A stretch of 64,000 nt of DNA, from contig NZ_SZXJ01000044.1 of assembly GCF_005281345.1 (NCBI RefSeq), positions 117,285 to 181,284 of the forward strand. Reading direction: 5' to 3'. The notes beneath the pieces were generated by a model. It worked only from the letters and a program-made list of their open reading frames with translations. It was not told the DNA's origin and ran no database searches. The position numbers and the translations under genes are program-made. The DNA is from Citrobacter sp. wls619 (GTDB lineage: Bacteria > Pseudomonadota > Gammaproteobacteria > Enterobacterales > Enterobacteriaceae). Each line of letters opens with the position of its first letter. Position 1 is the stretch's first letter. Below, piece after piece: positions 55,407 through 63,781 of the stretch.

Positions 55407-58031
55407 ATGGAACACCAGTCAGCAGTGTTATTACGACGTCTCAACCCCTATTGTGCTCAGGCGCTTGAAGCAGCGGCATCGTTATGCCAGACGCGCGCGC
55501 ATGCAGAAATCACGCCCGAACACTGGTTACTCAAGCTGCTGGAGCAGGGAGAGGGCGATATTACTGTCATTGCTCGTCGTTATGAATGGGATATCGATAA
55601 TCTCTGGCAGTCGCTGCTGACGCATCTGGATGTTCAGCCTCGTTCCGTGAAAAGCCGCCCACAGTTGTCTGATGTGCTCCTTTCATTAATGCAACAAGCG
55701 TGGCTGTGTGCCGCAACGGATGAAAACTCACAGATACGTGGTGTACATCTGCTGATGGCGCTGGTAGGAAAGCCTTCACTATTGAAGTGTGACGGCCTGT
55801 GGCCTCTTTTGAGCGCCGGGCATACTCAACTGGAACGCCTCCTGCCGCTATTAAATGTCCAGTCGGATGAACGTCCTGAGAGACAGCAAGAAGCCGCTCT
55901 GGCGCAGATTTCTCCAGATGACGAAGTGCGTCCTGGCCTGGCTCAGTCGACGTTGTCGCCAGCGTTACAAGGCGTGCTCGATAAATTTACGCTGGACGTG
56001 ACCGCGAAAGCGCGTGCTGGCGATATCGACCCGATATTTGGTCGCGATAATGAAATCCGGCAAATGGTGGACGTGCTGTCCCGTCGGCGAAAAAACAATC
56101 CCATTCTGGTCGGGGAACCAGGCGTCGGCAAGACCGCTCTGGTGGAGGGGCTGGCGCTGCGTATTGCAGAAGGTAACGTGCCTGATAGCCTGAAATCAGT
56201 AATACTACGCACGCTGGATCTTGGGTTGTTACAAGCCGGCGCTGGAGTGAAAGGTGAGTTTGAGCAGCGGTTAAAAAATATCATTGATGCCGTTCAGCAA
56301 TCGCCAACGCCTGTTCTGCTCTTTATCGATGAAGCACATACCATCATCGGGGCCGGAAATCAGGCGGGGGGGGCGGACGCAGCCAACCTGCTAAAACCTG
56401 CCCTGGCCAGAGGTGAACTACGAACCATCGCGGCGACCACATGGAGCGAATATAAACAGTATTTTGAGCGTGATGCTGCGCTGGAGCGACGTTTTCAGAT
56501 GGTTAAAGTTGATGAGCCGGATGATGACACTGCCTGCTTGATGCTGCGTGGTCTGAAATCACGCTATGCAGAACATCATGGCGTTCACATCACCGACGAA
56601 GCGGTTAAAGCCGCCGTTACGCTCTCTCGCCGCTATCTTACCGGGCGGCAATTACCCGACAAAGCCGTCGACCTGTTGGATACCGCAGGTGCCAGAGTGC
56701 GGATGAGCCTTGATACCGTTCCGGAACCGTTGACGCGTTTGAAGTCGGAGATCACCGCGCTTGAAATTGAAAAGCAGGCATTGCTTGCAGACCTCGCGGT
56801 AGGAAATGGTCAGCATGGTGAAAGGCTGGCCAGCATTGAACAGCGGGAAAATCGTCTGCTTGTCGAACTGGATGAACGTGAAACCCAGTACGGCCAGGAA
56901 TTAACGCTCACTGAGCAACTGCTGGCCAGCCGCCGTGATATTTCTCGTCAGGCGGAAACGGTTGAATTGCAGCAGCAGCTTAGTATGCTTCAGCAGGGCC
57001 ATCCGTTACTGTTTCCGGATGTAGACGCGCGCACCGTTGCTACGGTAATCGCCGACTGGACCGGCGTACCTTTGTCTACATTAATGAAGGACTCCCAGGC
57101 AGACTTGCTGACGCTTGAAACCCAGATGGGAAACCGCGTTGTCGGGCAGGATTATGCGCTGAATACAATCGCACAGCGGTTGCGGGCATCAAAAACAGGA
57201 CTTACGCCGGAAAACGGCCCACAGGGGGTGTTTCTGCTTACCGGGCCCAGCGGAACCGGCAAAACAGAGACCGCGCGGGCCCTGGCTGACATTCTGTTTG
57301 GTGGCGAAAAATCGCTGATCACGATTAATTTGTCTGAATACCAGGAGCCGCACACCGTGAGCCAGCTAAAAGGTTCACCGCCGGGATACGTGGGTTATGG
57401 TCAGGGAGGGATCCTGACCGAAGCGGTGCGAAAACGCCCCTATAGCGTGGTACTGCTGGATGAAGTAGAAAAAGCGCATCGCGACGTCATGAACCTGTTT
57501 TATCAGGTATTTGACCGTGGCTTCATGCGTGACGGCGAAGGTCGTGAAATTGATTTTCGCAACACTGTGATTTTGATGACCTCCAATCTTGGCGGCGATG
57601 CAGTGATGCAACGGCTGGAAGAACAGCCGGAAACCACAGAGTCTGAGCTACACGAACTGCTGCGTCCACTTTTGCGCGACCATTTCCAGCCGGCGCTACT
57701 GGCCCGCTTCCAGACGATTCTCTACCATCCGCTCAGTGAACCTGCGCTACGTACGATTGTACAAATGAAACTGGACCAGGTTAGCCAGCGATTGCTGCGC
57801 CACTACGGCATCACCACGACGATATCCGAGAACCTTTTTGATGCCCTGACCGCCGCTTGCCTGTTACCGGATACGGGGGCGAGGAATATTGATAGTCTGC
57901 TGAATCAACAAATCTTACCGGTGCTCAGCCAGCAGTTGTTAACGTATCTTTCCCGGCAGCAAAAACCTCAACAGCTTACTTTGAGTTGGCATGATGAAGA
58001 GGGAATGATGCTGGAGTTTAATGATGAGTAA
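55407..58031 (+). CDS. clpV: ClpV (TssH), type VI secretion AAA+ sheath-recycling ATPase
   Basis: ClpV disassembles contracted TssBC sheath. The 874-residue protein has a Clp N-domain (about residues 1-150). AAA+ module 1 has Walker A GEPGVGKT at 236-243 and Walker B LLFIDEAHTI. A middle coiled-coil domain (about 440-550) follows, and AAA+ module 2 has Walker A GPSGTGKT at 613-620 and Walker B VVLLDEVEKAH. AGGA lies upstream of the ATG. The preceding gap holds the hcp terminator, so clpV needs its own promoter or read-through. Its last codons overlap the next gene by 8 bases. Confidence 0.96.
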   Translation: MEHQSAVLLRRLNPYCAQALEAAASLCQTRAHAEITPEHWLLKLLEQGEGDITVIARRYEWDIDNLWQSLLTHLDVQPRSVKSRPQLSDVLLSLMQQAWLCAATDENSQIRGVHLLMALVGKPSLLKCDGLWPLLSAGHTQLERLLPLLNVQSDERPERQQEAALAQISPDDEVRPGLAQSTLSPALQGVLDKFTLDVTAKARAGDIDPIFGRDNEIRQMVDVLSRRRKNNPILVGEPGVGKTALVEGLALRIAEGNVPDSLKSVILRTLDLGLLQAGAGVKGEFEQRLKNIIDAVQQSPTPVLLFIDEAHTIIGAGNQAGGADAANLLKPALARGELRTIAATTWSEYKQYFERDAALERRFQMVKVDEPDDDTACLMLRGLKSRYAEHHGVHITDEAVKAAVTLSRRYLTGRQLPDKAVDLLDTAGARVRMSLDTVPEPLTRLKSEITALEIEKQALLADLAVGNGQHGERLASIEQRENRLLVELDERETQYGQELTLTEQLLASRRDISRQAETVELQQQLSMLQQGHPLLFPDVDARTVATVIADWTGVPLSTLMKDSQADLLTLETQMGNRVVGQDYALNTIAQRLRASKTGLTPENGPQGVFLLTGPSGTGKTETARALADILFGGEKSLITINLSEYQEPHTVSQLKGSPPGYVGYGQGGILTEAVRKRPYSVVLLDEVEKAHRDVMNLFYQVFDRGFMRDGEGREIDFRNTVILMTSNLGGDAVMQRLEEQPETTESELHELLRPLLRDHFQPALLARFQTILYHPLSEPALRTIVQMKLDQVSQRLLRHYGITTTISENLFDALTAACLLPDTGARNIDSLLNQQILPVLSQQLLTYLSRQQKPQQLTLSWHDEEGMMLEFNDE

Positions 58032-58716
58032 ACGTAACGATATTATTGAACCCTCCGAGTGGACATCGGATCGTAAAACAGGGCTCGTTTATAGCGAAAT
58101 ATTGGGATGGATAGATATAGGCCATGCACAGGGAAGTGATATTAAAAACCTACTGTTAGATATAAAACGAGGTGAATCAGGCCGTGATGGTTATTATGAC
58201 ATCACTTATAGCCAAAAGATGTTTGTATATCACCGCCAGTTTGGTACAGGAAAGTTTGTTAAGTGGCGTATCAAACAAGGTTTATCTGCATGTGAGAAAA
58301 ACAGTGTTGCGTTAGCCATGATGATGACGACGGCACGCTTGTTTGAAAGTTTGCAATCTAATTGGTGTTTTAGTTGGTATACCGACAGTGGTTTTAGCGG
58401 TGAGGATCTTACCTCCGATCTTTTAGGCTTCTATCGGGCAATCCTTCCCTCAGATTACCCGTCAAGACTGAGCTTAGTCAGTAAAGATCAGGCCCTGAGT
58501 AGATGGGATTTTTATGGGCCGATAGGCAATTATAAGAATAAAGGATTTTTACCATTACTATTTCCAGATCCCATGGATAACTGTGCTGTCCATAAACCCT
58601 ATAAAGGGAGTCTGCCTTCATTTATGACATGGGTGCAACCGTGGAGTGACTTCACATCTGGTCGGGTAGAAGTTATCACCGGGGATGGCGGTTATTATTC
58701 ATTTTTGTCGAGGTGA
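58024..58716 (+). CDS. Unassigned 230-residue protein between clpV and vgrG
   Basis: I do not recognise this protein with confidence. The start at 58024 lies inside the end of clpV, with GGAG seven bases upstream; an ATG one codon earlier is the alternative. The product has no signal peptide or membrane segment. Notable parts are GLVYSEILGWIDIGHAQGSD near residue 25, which carries a conserved-looking His and Asp, and a Trp/Tyr-rich middle (SNWCFSWYTDSGFSGEDLTS). It is more AT-rich than clpV. Its position in the Sci-1-like order suggests a type VI accessory, adaptor or cargo protein. The N-terminal part loosely recalls DUF4056 proteins, a weak impression that I could not test. Confidence 0.75.
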   Translation: MSKRNDIIEPSEWTSDRKTGLVYSEILGWIDIGHAQGSDIKNLLLDIKRGESGRDGYYDITYSQKMFVYHRQFGTGKFVKWRIKQGLSACEKNSVALAMMMTTARLFESLQSNWCFSWYTDSGFSGEDLTSDLLGFYRAILPSDYPSRLSLVSKDQALSRWDFYGPIGNYKNKGFLPLLFPDPMDNCAVHKPYKGSLPSFMTWVQPWSDFTSGRVEVITGDGGYYSFLSR

Positions 58717-58722
58717 ATGGTA

Positions 58723-59124
58723 ATGAGCTACTATAAAATAATACTGGTGACGATTGCTTTGATTTTCTTGTCACCGCTGTTAATACCCTGGCCAGATAAA
58801 TTAGAATATCGGGAAAGCGATCTTTTTTACTACTATTTCTACACTGATATTGATATCAAGCAGGCTCCAAGGATATCAAGTAATTATCGCTTTGAATATA
58901 TTTCTCCTGATGGCAGTACACGGGAAACAAATCTTATTATTTTTTTCGGTGGTGATGCAAGAATGATTCGTAATTATCTAACAGGCCTTGGTTTTCATCT
59001 TTATAATTATAGTGATAATGGAAAAGAAGAACTTTGGATATCAAATGATAATCATCGATTTACTTTTTCTATTGTCATTAATAAGAAAAAAGATGTGGTC
59101 AGTTTAATAAAAACAATGCGTTGA
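58723..59124 (+). CDS. Unassigned 133-residue membrane-anchored protein before vgrG
   Basis: I do not recognise this protein. I chose the ATG at 58723, with AGGTG seven bases upstream; the ATG two codons earlier has the site too close. Residues 5-22 (KIILVTIALIFLSPLLIP) form an N-terminal membrane helix or uncleaved signal. The remaining 110 residues would then be periplasmic: YRFEYISPDGSTRETNLIIF, then RNYLTGLGFHLYNYSDNGKE. This is a small alpha/beta domain. It starts 6 bases after the preceding gene, is AT-rich, and pairs with it. A periplasmic membrane-anchored partner next to a soluble one is compatible with an immunity/cargo pair, but that is only inference. Confidence 0.74.
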   Translation: MSYYKIILVTIALIFLSPLLIPWPDKLEYRESDLFYYYFYTDIDIKQAPRISSNYRFEYISPDGSTRETNLIIFFGGDARMIRNYLTGLGFHLYNYSDNGKEELWISNDNHRFTFSIVINKKKDVVSLIKTMR

Positions 59125-59177
59125 GGGTAATTTTCGCTCTGGAAGTGGCTCTTTATAAAATTACAGGGGTTAAATAT

Positions 59178-61712
59178 ATGGGAATGGATGAATCACTTGG
59201 CAGCGGGATGTCATTTATATCTGAAGATACGCTGAATCGTTATCAATTGTATATCCCTTCATGTAAATCGGTATTGGATGTTATTAACTTTAATGGTACA
59301 GAGGAAATGAGTTCGCTGTATCGATACGTAGTACACTTTTCCAGTCAGGATAAAGACATTGCGGCCGAGTCGATACTTAGAAAATCAACGACATTGACCA
59401 TGGGAATGGGGAAGTTAAGTGAGTTAAATGCCCGCAAAATGGTACATGGTATTGTGACATCTTTCCATCGTATCAGTGGTTCAAAAGACCAGGCCATTTA
59501 TCAGATAATCATTGAACCCTTTGTCGCGTTGTTGAAAAACCAATTTTACACACACCGTTTCTTTATTAATATGTCAGTTCCTGAAGTGGTTACTAAAATT
59601 TTACAGGAGCATGGTTTAAAAGACTGGGAATATAATTTTGATTTGGTAATGGAATATCCCAAAAGAGAGCAAATTAATCAGTATCAGGAGAGCGACCTGG
59701 TTTTTATTGAACGTCTGCTATCTGAAGTCGGAATATTCTTCTTCTTCAGGCTTCAGCCTGATGCTGGCACTGAGGTGATCTATTTTGCTGACAAACAAAG
59801 CGCATGGGAGTTTGGTAAAACATTACCGCTGAATAGCCCTTCCGGAATGAATGACAATGGTATCGACTCAGTCTGGGATATTCAGTTCCAACAGTCTGCG
59901 GTGCAGGCATCGGTTACAGCCGGGGATTATAACCATCGCCAGGCTCAGAAAATATTATTTTCTGCACAAGCCGATATGACTTACGGTGAAGGTGGCGGGG
60001 TGACTTACGGGGATGTTTACCACTATCGCCCACGCCATCTTGAAACGGGTGATAAAGTTTCGCCAGCGCCTGAGACAGGGAATTATTGGGCTCGTCTGGA
60101 ACATGAACGTTATCTCTCCTCACAAGCGACAATCACTGGATTATCAACCGATGTAAGCCTCAGCCCGGCTCAGGTCCTGAATATTACGGAATCGACACCA
60201 GTCCCAACGCTTCCTGCCAGTGTGCGTAACAGCTTGCTGGTCACGGCGGTTTCATTCAGCGCAAGCCGAAAGGAAGCGCTACAAGTGGTGTTGATGGCGA
60301 CCATTTACAGTGAAACGCGTTGTTGGAGACCTCCACTCAAACCGCGACCAGTGATTAGCGGCACGCTAATGGCACGTGTTTCAAGCCCGAAAAAGAATGA
60401 TGAATATGCTCATTTAAATCAGAGCGGCCTTTATTGGGTGAAGTTTGATGCGGATCGCGATGATAAACAACAGGGCTACGAAAGTATGCCGGTACGCCTT
60501 GCCAAACCCTACGGCGGCGACACCTACGGTATTCACTTCCCGCTGATACAGGGCACAGAAGTGGCGGTGGCATTTCATGAAGGGGACCCGGACCGGCCGT
60601 ATATCGCCCATGCGCTGCATGACTCCCGACACCCGGACCACGTGACACAGGCAAACCACACCCGTAACGTCATCCGCACGCCCGCGAACAACAAGCTGCG
60701 TATGGAGGATAAACGTGGCGAGGAGCATGTCAAGCTCAGTACCGACTACGGTGGGAAGACGCAGCTTAACCTGGGGCATAACGTGGATGCACAGCGTGCG
60801 TTGCGGGGAGAGGGGGCCGAGCTGCGAACCGACGACTGGGTGGCGGTACGCGGCGGTAAAGGGGTTCTGATAACGGCAGAGATGCAGGCGGAAGCTTCAG
60901 ACAGGATGCTGGAGATGGACGGCGTGATACGTCAGCTCGAACAGGCGCTGTCACTGGCAAGGAGCCTACAGCGGTCAGCGGAGACGGCAAAGGCAACAGC
61001 CGGAGACACAGCAAGTCAGCAGGCGCTGAATGATGCGCTGGAGGAGCTGACGCTGCCCGGGCTGATACTGCATGCACCAGCGGGTGTGGGGATGATGAGT
61101 GCGAAGGCCGTACGGGTGTCTTCGGGAACGGACAGCGTGGGAATAATGTCGGGGCACAATACGGATATCAGTACCGGCAGGTCGTTTACGGTGGCGGCGA
61201 GCGATACGGTAAGCCTGTATGCGCAGGGACAGGGAATGCAGCTGTATGCGGCACAGGGAAAAGTGGATATTCAGGCCCAGGATGATGAAATGGGTGTGAC
61301 GGCGAAGAACGATATTACGGTGAGCAGCACAGAGGGGAAAATCACCGTGAATGCGGGCGAGGAGCTCTTGCTGAGCTGTGGCGGGGCGTATCTCCGGCTG
61401 AAAGGGGGCAATATCGAACTGGGATGCCCGAAGAATATCCTGCTGAAGTCAATGAATGTGCAGAAATTGGGGGCTACAAGTCTGAATACGCCAGTAGAGG
61501 AGTTGCCCCGAGGCTATAAAGGTGGTTTTACAATCACCAGTGAAAAGACAGGAGAAATAATGCCTTATGTTAGTTATCGACTGACGACTGCTGAAGGTGA
61601 TGTATATGACGGGATATCAGATGAGAATGGTCAGACGATACCGGTATACACAGCAATACCCTCCTCCGTAAAAATTGAGTTTCCGGACAGTAAAACCAGT
61701 GATAAGGAATAA
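59178..61712 (+). CDS. vgrG: VgrG, type VI secretion spike with C-terminal transthyretin-like extension
   Basis: VgrG trimers cap the Hcp tube and carry effectors. I chose the ATG at 59178, with AGGGG eight bases upstream, giving 844 residues; the open frame from 59121 lacks a ribosome site. The gp27-like part covers about residues 1-385 and contains YQESDLVFIERLLSEVGIFF. The gp5 OB domain follows (YWVKFDADRDDKQQGYESMP, GTEVAVAFHEGDPDRPYIAH). A DUF2345 beta-helix region spans about 530-757. Residues from about 780 (KGGFTITSEKTGEIMPYVSY and GISDENGQTIPVYTAI) form a small beta-rich domain of the transthyretin-like type. In Sci-1 VgrG1 such a domain binds the phospholipase effector. Composition shifts sharply within the gene. 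Confidence 0.94.
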   Translation: MGMDESLGSGMSFISEDTLNRYQLYIPSCKSVLDVINFNGTEEMSSLYRYVVHFSSQDKDIAAESILRKSTTLTMGMGKLSELNARKMVHGIVTSFHRISGSKDQAIYQIIIEPFVALLKNQFYTHRFFINMSVPEVVTKILQEHGLKDWEYNFDLVMEYPKREQINQYQESDLVFIERLLSEVGIFFFFRLQPDAGTEVIYFADKQSAWEFGKTLPLNSPSGMNDNGIDSVWDIQFQQSAVQASVTAGDYNHRQAQKILFSAQADMTYGEGGGVTYGDVYHYRPRHLETGDKVSPAPETGNYWARLEHERYLSSQATITGLSTDVSLSPAQVLNITESTPVPTLPASVRNSLLVTAVSFSASRKEALQVVLMATIYSETRCWRPPLKPRPVISGTLMARVSSPKKNDEYAHLNQSGLYWVKFDADRDDKQQGYESMPVRLAKPYGGDTYGIHFPLIQGTEVAVAFHEGDPDRPYIAHALHDSRHPDHVTQANHTRNVIRTPANNKLRMEDKRGEEHVKLSTDYGGKTQLNLGHNVDAQRALRGEGAELRTDDWVAVRGGKGVLITAEMQAEASDRMLEMDGVIRQLEQALSLARSLQRSAETAKATAGDTASQQALNDALEELTLPGLILHAPAGVGMMSAKAVRVSSGTDSVGIMSGHNTDISTGRSFTVAASDTVSLYAQGQGMQLYAAQGKVDIQAQDDEMGVTAKNDITVSSTEGKITVNAGEELLLSCGGAYLRLKGGNIELGCPKNILLKSMNVQKLGATSLNTPVEELPRGYKGGFTITSEKTGEIMPYVSYRLTTAEGDVYDGISDENGQTIPVYTAIPSSVKIEFPDSKTSDKE

Positions 61713-61717
61713 TCCCT

Positions 61718-63781
61718 GTGAGTGAAACCAAAACCTCAAATTCTGGTGAGTTTGGCAATGCAACTGCGCCAGAACAAAAGAAAAATTGGATCGAAATACA
61801 GCTTATTGATGAACAGAGAAAACCCGTAGCGAATATGCCTTATATGGCAGATAACGATCCCACGCATAGAGGTGAGAAACCAGCTTCTTATAATGGGGTA
61901 AGTGATGCGAATGGTATTATTCGTATTGAAGAGATACCCCGTTGCACACTGATCCTAAAGATTCAAGCCCAGCCATTGGCTGATGAAATGGAACAGCGCC
62001 CGCTAAACACTGAACAAAGAATGAGCTCCGAAAGCAGAAAAATGAATGGATTCGGAATTGATGAAGAGACGGGATGTATTATCTATCACGTTGTTATCGG
62101 TAATCTTTGCGACAAAGCACCCGCCATGCCCTGGTGGGATGAACAGTATAAACAACATAACAAATATGTATGGGGAAAGGAGGGCGAGACAAATGAATAT
62201 CAAGATGAGGAAGAAAGGCAATACCAGGAGACACATAAGTTAGCCCAGTATCCAGAATACCATTTTCCCGACCCTGAGTTTTCTGGGCTGAAAATTGCGG
62301 CACTTCATTTTAATGCCAGAGTATTGGTGAAAATTTGTCCGTTTAGATCGTGGAACTTATTGCTGCATAATACCAAAAATTATTCAATGGTGAACGCTTA
62401 TAATCAGGGGTTGATGGCAAACCTGACCTATTCGAATAGCGAGGATTTCTTTAAATTCTTTAATAGTTTCATGGATCTATCATCGATTCCAAATCTTGGA
62501 AATGGTCGTCAATTATTTTATCCCGTCGTTATTGATGTACCTTTCAGCAAGAGTTACAAAGGTGCTGTATTTCTCGATACCGCAGAATTGCTAAAAGATA
62601 CGCTTCAGATCGGGGGGACAGCTTTTTTTACCAACGATAACAAATGTATGGAATTTGCCGATACGCAAATATTTTATATCTATGGTGATGATGATGTGAT
62701 CGTGGGCTGGCGTGGTTCACAGGAGTTTCAGGACTGGTTAAGTGATTTTACGTTCAGACCCATAGTGACCAGCACCCGGATAGATGATAGCAAAGTGCCT
62801 CAACAACTGCTGCCAGAGGGGTTTGTCCATAAAGGCTTTTGGGATGCGTTCAGTATTGCGAAGTATGTTTTTAGTAGAGAATTTAAGTTTCTTATTGATC
62901 AGATTAATAAAACCGATTCTGGACATAAAACACTATATATCTGCGGCCACAGTTTAGGTGGTGCATTATCTCTGATTCATGCCACAGAGTTAAAAGCGTG
63001 GAATCCAATCCTTTATACCTATGGAATGCCCAGAACGTTTACCGTCAGTGCCATAAAGAATATGGCGGAGATCGTGCATTACCGGCATGTCAATGATGCT
63101 GATATGGTCACCTTTGTCCCGCCGGAAGCGAAGCTGGATAACGATTTGTATGACTATTTTGGTACTTTTTTTGGCTTTATTGCGTCACTAACACAATGGG
63201 CCTATTCAAAGATTGTGGATGACAGCGAGTGTTTTTTACATCATGGCAATGTGGTGGTTTTCTTCAGAGCGGAACAGCACTATACCTGTATGGGGCCTTC
63301 TTTAGATAGCGATGGAGGGGTCTACAGAAAGACACAGTATGTTAAAGCACTGTATGACAGCAGCAAGTTTTATCTTGTTCCGGCATTAGATTCAGGAACA
63401 TATTCTCAGGCCGAGAAACTCCAGTCTCAATACACAAGGCTGTTTCCACCGAACGCTAACCCGGACCAGGATTCGTTTATTAACCCGATGCACCACCTGA
63501 TGGGTGATAAATATATCCCATTCTTAAATAATCAGTTGCTTGAATTATGCGATCCAGACAGGGAAATGCAGAGAAAAAGAAAGAGAGAAAGGTTTATTAG
63601 CCGCATTGAACCCTACAAAGGTCCGGTAACGGTCTGTGAGGATGAAAGACAGAGGAATTTGCTTTTTAGTAAAATGCAAGAAGAAATGTCAGGCACATTA
63701 TTAATATCAGAGTCTGTGGAGGGCGGGAAAAATGCGTTATTGCGATTTAAAACATTCGCTGATGAGGATGAAGAACTTTAA
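61718..63781 (+). CDS. Type VI lipase effector (class 3 lipase fold) with N-terminal delivery domain
   Basis: The 687-residue protein starts at a GTG 6 bases after vgrG, with AAGGA nine bases upstream. Residues about 23-80 (WIEIQLIDEQRKPVANMPYM, YNGVSDANGIIRIEEIPR) look like a small transthyretin-like or carboxypeptidase-regulatory-like beta domain, as found on VgrG-carried cargo. A class 3 lipase domain follows. It has the oxyanion segment VGWRGSQEFQDWL (about 329-341), nucleophile Ser412 in YICGHSLGGALSL, probable Asp462 in NDADMVTFVPPE and a candidate His521 in EQHYTCMG. It is likely an antibacterial (periplasmic) phospholipase of the Tle class. Which Tle family cannot be decided by eye; the motif is not the GFSRG that I recall for Tle1. 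There is no signal peptide, as expected for T6SS cargo. It is markedly AT-rich. Confidence 0.86.
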   Translation: MSETKTSNSGEFGNATAPEQKKNWIEIQLIDEQRKPVANMPYMADNDPTHRGEKPASYNGVSDANGIIRIEEIPRCTLILKIQAQPLADEMEQRPLNTEQRMSSESRKMNGFGIDEETGCIIYHVVIGNLCDKAPAMPWWDEQYKQHNKYVWGKEGETNEYQDEEERQYQETHKLAQYPEYHFPDPEFSGLKIAALHFNARVLVKICPFRSWNLLLHNTKNYSMVNAYNQGLMANLTYSNSEDFFKFFNSFMDLSSIPNLGNGRQLFYPVVIDVPFSKSYKGAVFLDTAELLKDTLQIGGTAFFTNDNKCMEFADTQIFYIYGDDDVIVGWRGSQEFQDWLSDFTFRPIVTSTRIDDSKVPQQLLPEGFVHKGFWDAFSIAKYVFSREFKFLIDQINKTDSGHKTLYICGHSLGGALSLIHATELKAWNPILYTYGMPRTFTVSAIKNMAEIVHYRHVNDADMVTFVPPEAKLDNDLYDYFGTFFGFIASLTQWAYSKIVDDSECFLHHGNVVVFFRAEQHYTCMGPSLDSDGGVYRKTQYVKALYDSSKFYLVPALDSGTYSQAEKLQSQYTRLFPPNANPDQDSFINPMHHLMGDKYIPFLNNQLLELCDPDREMQRKRKRERFISRIEPYKGPVTVCEDERQRNLLFSKMQEEMSGTLLISESVEGGKNALLRFKTFADEDEEL

